Shown here: in pieces, positions 58,208 through 64,000 of the stretch | How the letters are laid out: every line of letters starts with the position of its first letter | Position numbering within the stretch: position 1 is the first letter of the stretch | Translations under genes and position numbers: made by a program | From: Gyromitra esculenta | Lineage: Eukaryota; Ascomycota; Pezizomycetes; Pezizales; Discinaceae | DNA length: 64,000 nucleotides | Reading direction: 5' to 3' | Assembly: GCA_038503075.1 (NCBI GenBank) | Contig: JBCAML010000016.1 | Location: forward strand, 1 to 64,000 | The notes under the pieces: model-generated | What the model saw: the letters and a program-made list of their open reading frames with translations, nothing else | What the model was told of the DNA's origin: nothing | The model's database searches: none

Positions 58208-59149
58208 ATGGCTCCTCTCAGACCCGGTGTGTACGCACCTACTATGACCTTCTTCCACCCGGATACTGAGGAAGTCGATTACGCGACTATCAGGAAGCAT
58301 GCTGTGCGTTTGGCGAAGGCTGGACTCGTCGGACTCATCCCCATGGGCTCGAATGGAGAAGCGGTGCACCTGAACCGCGAAGAAAAGCGGGCCATCACTC
58401 AGGCAACCCGCAGCGCGCTCGACGAAGCTGGCTTCAAGGACGTCTCGGTGATGGTTGGATGCAGCGAGCAGTCAGTCCGTGGAACGATCGAGCTTTGCAA
58501 GGAGGCTGCAGCATCTGGTGGTGATTCGGTCCTGCTGATTCCTGCCAGCTACTATCGATACGCCATGACCGAGGAGGCGATATATCAGTACTTTACTCGT
58601 GTCGCCGACGGCTCGCCGATCCCCATCATCTTGTACAACTACCCTGGTGCCGTCGCGGGCATCGACATGGACTCTGACCTGCTTCTGAAGCTGTCCAAGC
58701 ATCCTAACATCGTCGGCACAAAGTTCACCTGTGGAAACACGGGGAAGCTGGCACGTGTTGCTCTGGCGAAGAAGGCGGCAACAGCGAATGATAATGGTTC
58801 TGGATACATGGCCTTTGCGGGTATGGCGGATTTCCTGCTGCAGGGTCTGCTGGTTGGTGGATCGGGCGTTATTGCGGGAGGAGCGAACGTTGTGCCTAAA
58901 GCCTGTGTGAAGGTCTTCGACCTCTATGCTCAGGGTAAAATCGAGGAGGCAACGAAAGCCCAGATCAAGCTGTCTAGAGGAGATTGGTTTCTCACCAAGT
59001 CGGCCATCCCGGGAACCAAGAGTGCTATTCAATCATACTACGGATACGGCGGGTACCCCCGGCAACCGCTACAACCGCTCTCCGCGGATGCGGAGAAACA
59101 ACTAGCTGAAAATATCAAGGAATTGATGGAATGGGAGAATAGTCTGTAG
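58208..59149 (+). CDS. Dihydrodipicolinate-synthase-family aldolase, 313 aa (possibly 2-keto-3-deoxy sugar-acid aldolase)
   Basis: Intronless class I aldolase with a TIM barrel. Key residues are Y143 in LYNYP, the Schiff-base lysine K172 in GTKFT, and the substrate-carboxylate loop GSNGEA (48-52). SNGE rather than the GTTGE of bacterial lysine-pathway enzymes is typical of fungal members, including L-2-keto-3-deoxygalactonate aldolases of D-galacturonate breakdown. Fungi do not use the bacterial diaminopimelate route, so a sugar-acid or hydroxyproline-type substrate is more likely than lysine synthesis. It lies 1.5 kb from a PL3 pectate lyase, which would release unsaturated galacturonides. 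The assignment to the galacturonate pathway is inference. Start context AAAAATGGC; complete, 313 codons. Confidence 0.88.
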   Translation: MAPLRPGVYAPTMTFFHPDTEEVDYATIRKHAVRLAKAGLVGLIPMGSNGEAVHLNREEKRAITQATRSALDEAGFKDVSVMVGCSEQSVRGTIELCKEAAASGGDSVLLIPASYYRYAMTEEAIYQYFTRVADGSPIPIILYNYPGAVAGIDMDSDLLLKLSKHPNIVGTKFTCGNTGKLARVALAKKAATANDNGSGYMAFAGMADFLLQGLLVGGSGVIAGGANVVPKACVKVFDLYAQGKIEEATKAQIKLSRGDWFLTKSAIPGTKSAIQSYYGYGGYPRQPLQPLSADAEKQLAENIKELMEWENSL

Positions 59150-62100
59150 ATATGATGTCTGTTGTTCTTTTGTCTAGCAATTGCATTTGGGATATCGCAG
59201 GCCTGGGGTATTTGATGAGGCTTCGTATAACGGCCTCATTTTTGTATTTGTGGTACTATAGCTATTGACGGAGATATAGGTTTGGGGCAGAATCCTTGTA
59301 AATAATTCAAATCTCATATGTCATGCATGTTATCAAGCCAAATGTCCTTGCTATATGTCTCCGACATATACTCAGCTTCTGCCGTGATGACTCAGATTTA
59401 GACATGGATTTACCAGAATATCGGGAGCTGCTATAAGTAAGGAACAATAAGTATATTCGTATCAATACTATCATGGCATAGCATTTCTCCAAATGGCATG
59501 CTAAAACCTAAAGTACTACGCATGCGTCCTCACAGCACTTCGTTAGCAGCCAAGAGTTAGGCCCAATTTAGCAGATCTTTAATATCAGGCCCCAGCATCC
59601 CGGATACTCTTTGAGCCATTTCGATAATAGCGAGCAAGGAGCAAAACCACATTTGCTAACCAGTATTTCTAAAAAATTACCATTAGTGCACCCACCGAAG
59701 AGTACAATACCCATGGTCTTGGTCGTTTCTGAATCACGTTTTTACACATAGTTATTGGGTGCCAAACTCAATCATAGACCAGCAGTTTGGGTAAACACAC
59801 TCCTCACACTACCAAAGTGCATCCACCGTAACACAAAACCTGTTGAAATTGCGCAGTAAACGCGCAAAAATCTCGAAATCTCCACACAGCGCAAGCATAG
59901 CATCTATACAGCAGATCTGCGCTTTCAGCCAAGCTAATTTGTATTCACTGGACAATTAATTGCATGTTTTCTCCGTGTCCATATTCCACCTCCCGGCCTG
60001 TTTACACATTTATTCAGCAGTATGCTTAGCTCCTCTACTCGCCAGAAGCCGCCGTACGTCGTGGTAGCTTTCTCTCATATTCCGTTCTCTCGTAAGTATA
60101 AATAATACTCATTTTCGGGAATCCATCCTAAGGCAAAATTTGACAAACCGAGTGACAAGCTGTGATGATTTTAAATACGGCTAATTTCGGCAGGGCTTTT
60201 GTCTTCCGGGGTTTTTATAGAAGACCGCCACTGTTCGTTGCAGCCATCGATCCCTTTCTTAATATTCACCCGTCTACCCTAGAATACTCTTGAAAGCTAT
60301 CAATCCTCAAAACTACAGCAAGCATATCCTTTTATAAATTAACGACTCGATGAGTATTATCGCTCCAATGACGATGCGCAACTAGGATAGCGAAATACTA
60401 CATTCCAAAATAGGGCGAAACCTTCCAGAACGGGACCATGATCGAGTGGAACATAATTAAACCCGCGAGACAGTCGTTTCTCATTCTGGCCTTGTTTTAA
60501 TATGAACTAGTGATCACGGCATGCCTTGCGCGGATTAAATCCCACATATAGATGTCGATGTTGCAGTAGCTCTATATGTCACAATTCTTGATCTTGTGAA
60601 TCCGAATCTTGTCTCAACCGGCACGGGTGGTAAAAGTTTCTCATGCAAATCATGAAATACCATTGGGTTCTCGGTAACATTTTTTTGCCTCCGTGACATT
60701 AATTCTGGTCAGTTGAATCAACTTAAGCTGACCAATGGACTCAAACGCTTTATACACAACTCCTCCTTGAGGGGATGATCACCAACAACGACCAGTCAAA
60801 CCCACCCGGAGAGAAGAGTCCGTTATCTTCGATAGATCACGGATTTCTTCGGTACGTCAAAAACGACAGAAAGGGCTACAATACGGTGATCAAGTCGGAG
60901 ATTTGAGCGCGATCGGGCCTCCGGGGAAGGGACCGCGGGTTCTCTGAATTCGGTTATTATATTCTACCAGCCAAACCCACAAGCGGGACCGCCAGCCAGC
61001 TGAGGTGAATAGAGAGAGACATGTATCTCCTTTCCTAAAGAACATTGCGGGGCGCCCGCCTTTGCGTTCAGAGCCCAAGACACCGGTGCTGTGGGTTATG
61101 TTTATATATATCCGCTACACATATCCAAGTAACTTGGACGGGGGTTGGGGTAATATACCCACGACAGCGAGTGATATATAATGATTATTTCCTGACCCCA
61201 CCCTGACCAGATCTACGATACCATGCGTTTACGGTTATCTGCTCGATATTCGGAATAGCAGAACCAGACCCGAGATGGGGCCCATATGGTGTCTTGAATC
61301 GAGAACAGACCATCAGAGCTTACCTTGATCTGAGCAATATCCTCAACTTGGATCAGATCTTGGTACCATGGCGTCCCTACGAGGATCGAGGCTCGAGGCT
61401 CTCGGACTCTTGCTCATGACCAGGTGTAGAGATTATATGAAAATGGGTTCTCCAGCCTCATCCAAGGGGCTGGATAGAAAGCAGGTACCGTTTTGTACCA
61501 TCGGAAAAACTAGACGACGATTCGCCAAATCCAAGACATACCAGTCGCAGCAGTGCGCTCTCGGACGGTTTTTAGGCGACCTGCTGTACAAAAAAATAAA
61601 TAAACAATTAAAAAATAGTAATAATGAGACAGTCAGTCATCGATCCCACAAATGGCGGCCCTGTCGGCAGGGCATGGAGAGAAGCTTGGGCCCTCAGACT
61701 TACCCATGTTTATCGCGCCATCCTTGACGACTTGCTGTCAGCCTGTCTGTTTCGGAATGCTGAACTGGCCAGAGGTCGTGATCTGAAGACAAACATGTAA
61801 CGTGTCACGTCGGTTCCCGGCTGTCGATGTTTCGCATGCAGAACGGCTGGTCTGGAGGGCGAATTGGAGAAAAAGAAAAGAAACACAGAAAAGAAAAGAA
61901 ACTCCCCGCCGGCGCCTTGGCGATTAACGCTTTGCAAAGATGGCGAAGCTCCTGAGACAAACATCAGGGCTGAGCCGAGTCGAGTGACCTGGAGTGATCT
62001 GTATCTTACTGTGCAGGAAATGCAGAGTCTGTTGCCGCTCTCTTGATACACCAATACCTGCTGCTGCTGGAAGACATTAATAGTAATTGGTCTTCTGACT

Positions 62101-63408
62101 GCTGGTTTGTATTGTGCCTCTTACTGTCCTAACCGCCCGCCTGGAGTAACTGGAGTCTGTGTTTCTTGTGCCTGGCAGATCTCTCGCGCATTTATTCAGC
62201 ACAATTACATAGTTTCTGTCATTGTACTATGGTCCTGGCCACAGCGCCAGTTCAATCAATAGCAGGACGCATGATTCCATGGAAACAGCCACAGTCTCCT
62301 GGTGTTGCTCAAAAGCAAAATCTCTCTTCGAGAGTGACTAAAGAGCTAACAATTGGTCGCGCCCTTACCAATGTTTTTTCTTATTCCTAGGCGTAGGACT
62401 TAACTGCCTAGACGGCCCTTTATCACCGGTGCTAGTATGCAGCAGTTCGCATTGCCAAATCAGCATGGCATATATAGCTATAAATTCCAATTTCCGAAGA
62501 ACAGTCCCAAGAGATCCTCCCCAATTATGCCAATAGGGAGTCACCCGTACGCGTGCCACTTTAAGTGTGACTTACCTTATGCAGGTGAACTTCCTAAAGC
62601 TCAATTAGGAGGATAAAGTGGCGTAAATCACCGGCACGTTGAGACAAAGTAGAGTGGTACCGAGCCAAGCAACAACATTGTATAGAGCACTTCAAAGGTG
62701 ATCATAGCTACACGGCACATACTAGGAGTATGATAGCAAGTGACCTCCTATCTACAGCACGGCTCGATTTACTCTGCGCGTCTTTTGTTTCTCTTTTCTT
62801 TTCTATACGACACCCGAGCTCTATATATCAAGTTTCACTCAGTTTTATTATATTACAGCTTATTCACTGTACTACCTATTCACCGTATTCTGCAGCTCTA
62901 AAATCGGTCGATCTGGCCCTGGCAGCTTCCGTTCCTCATCACGATCGATAGGATCAAATATATATTTACATTACTTATTGAGTTCTACATACTTGAATAC
63001 ACGCATAAAAAGATTGAATGCCTAAGCCACCAGATCCCGATATCCTCAATTTAACGCCAACAAAATCCAAGAAGAAGAAAAAGAAAAATCCACTCTTACA
63101 GGCAATAGATGAATGTACAGAAGCAAAATAAAAAGGTTTAAACAAAGAGAAATAAAATAAAGAGTATCTGTCTGCGTACGTACTGGGGGCCCTGATTTTT
63201 CTTAGTCTTCATACCAATTGATTCCAAGATCGATAAGTCGGTTTAGGGGTTATCGATTCGGCCGTTAAAAGCAGTCAATACCTCCCCTTATGAGAGCGAA
63301 CAAAAGAAAGAAGGGGTGGCAAAGACAGAGCGGATGAAAGGGTTGGAGAGAAAGAAGAGGAGAGAAGGGAAGAGAAAAAAAAGTAAAGTAAATTAAATTT
63401 GGGGGGTT
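59150..63408. other. 4.2-kb stretch without a supported gene
   Basis: Short overlapping frames only (for example 61368-61727 plus and 61710-62054 minus), with no recognisable product. Local features: A-rich tract near 61595-61615, AAGAAAAGAAA repeats near 61870-61905, pyrimidine-rich TTTCTCTTTTCTTTTC near 62788, and purine-rich GGAGAGAAAGAAGAGGAGAG at 63342-63375. The latter lies just downstream of the GPCR stop. Probably long untranslated and regulatory DNA. No tRNA seen. Confidence 0.35.
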
Positions 63409-64000
63409 TCAAACCGGATTCAATGAATCCAAACTACTCGCTTTCGAGCGTCTTTTGTTTACCGCGATTGACCGCTTCATCTTCTTGAAGGGCGAGGAGA
63501 TCTTCCTCCAGATGGCACCGACAAACTCTTTACACGCTGGCAAAGTTGTTACAACGTATATGAGGCCGTTCCAGAAGCCCTGGCAAGGCAGTACGAGGGC
63601 CGCTGCGAAATTGAGACCAAAATTCGTGGAGTCGGGGTTTATGAGACTGTAGATCCGATTTATGCTTGATGGGAGCTACGTTGTGTTAGCTTTCCACTCC
63701 TACATCCCAGACTTTGGTAAAAGGAGGAATGTTGGCAATTACCCAGGTTATCACGAGTGCTAGGAAAAACAGCATCGCACAACGACAGTAAGCCCAAGCC
63801 GCAGTATTCGCCTCTATCCCGCTATTGCGTGTCCGGGTTTTCGAAAGCGGGGGCTCCTTCCCACCAGACGATATCGTGCATGAGTAACTTGTGAGCGTAT
63901 TAGGTGTTGTTGGTAGTCCAATATCGTGTGGCGATAACGGCTGGGTCACAGAAGGTCTGCCTAACGTATCTCTTGTCGGGCCTGTAGCTGTCCGCGGTCC
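63409..64000 (-). CDS. C-terminal part of a cAMP-receptor-like GPCR (runs off the right edge)
   Basis: Seven-transmembrane receptor, plasma membrane, probably nutrient or cAMP-type signalling through G proteins. Visible are the third cytoplasmic loop (63743-64000, Ser/Thr/Pro-rich), TM6 (EANTAAWAYCRCAMLFFLAL...ITW) and a 67-nt intron (63676-63742). The last exon (63409-63675) gives LPSSINRIYSLINP, TM7 NFAAALVLPCQGFWNGLIYV, and a basic cytoplasmic tail ending SLDSLNPV and TGA. TM6-TM7 with LPSSxNR and LPxQGFWN are hallmarks of the fungal cAMP-receptor-like class. The start, TM1-TM5 and promoter lie outside the window. Confidence 0.82.

Noticed and set aside
58472..59032. 186-codon minus frame over the aldolase
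   Set aside because: Antisense shadow of a complete, clearly conserved aldolase gene.
1..64000. CRISPR arrays, bacterial operons, tRNA or rRNA genes
   Set aside because: Gene structure is eukaryotic with introns; no direct-repeat/spacer array, no cloverleaf with A/B boxes and no rRNA sequence was seen.

Overview
This is a eukaryotic window from a filamentous ascomycete (Pezizomycotina). Genes are interrupted by many 45-80 nt GT-AG introns with CTAAC-like branch points. The gene set is typical of a plant-associated mould: AA9 lytic polysaccharide monooxygenase, GH43, GH79, PL3 pectate lyase, a fungal-type aldolase of the pectin-sugar type, catalase, an NmrA-like oxidoreductase, a YAT-family amino-acid permease, an F-box protein and a cAMP-receptor-like GPCR. 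Leotiomycetes would fit, but that is inference.

Layout. 1-950: degenerate tandem repeats that look like LTR relics. 1777-3802 (-): multi-exon orphan gene. 6259-6615 (+): small intronless gene. 7434-8702 (+): kinase-like protein. 9959-11402 (+): AA9 LPMO in eight exons. 12906-15353 (-): amino-acid permease. 16110-16235: long imperfect foldback. 17445-19613 (-): GH43. 22271-33745: nested retrotransposon block. 33938-34169: Tc1/mariner-type MITE. 34300-34673 (-): 100-aa hydrophilic protein. 35666-36833 (-): NmrA-like protein. 37662-39936 (-): catalase. 41379-42480 (-): beta-trefoil lectin-like protein. 43319-45055 (+): F-box protein. 46632-48520 (+): secreted protein with an in-frame stop. 49336-51601 (+): GH79. 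54001-54610 (-): orphan gene. 55647-56752 (+): PL3. 57374-58102 (-): broken ORF. 58208-59149 (+): aldolase. 63409-64000 (-): C-terminal end of a GPCR that runs off the window.

Retrotransposon block. One chromovirus-type Ty3/Gypsy element (27344-33155, minus strand) is complete: 411-bp LTRs, AAACC target duplication, and separate gag and pol frames with a chromodomain. It sits inside an older 411-bp LTR. That LTR in turn interrupts the pol of a decayed, related plus-strand element whose 5' LTR and gag carry further solo-LTR insertions, each with its own 5-bp duplication. Two features stand out. (1) The gag/pol junction carries a canonical -1 frameshift signal: slippery U UUA AAC directly before the gag stop, a 6-7 nt spacer, then a stem. 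The stem is preserved by two compensatory base-pair changes between the intact and the decayed copy. (2) The LTRs do not end in TG..CA, the primer-binding site lacks the TGG expected for a tRNA 3' end, and it is complementary to a 9-nt stretch within the LTR. That is the arrangement expected for Tf1/sushi-type self-priming.

The AA9, GH43, GH79 and PL3 enzymes and the aldolase would act together on plant cell-wall polysaccharides and, for the last two, on pectin and its uronic-acid products. They are scattered among unrelated genes rather than forming one tight cluster. Gene models were spliced by eye; exon edges given are those where reading frame, splice consensus and family similarity agree.
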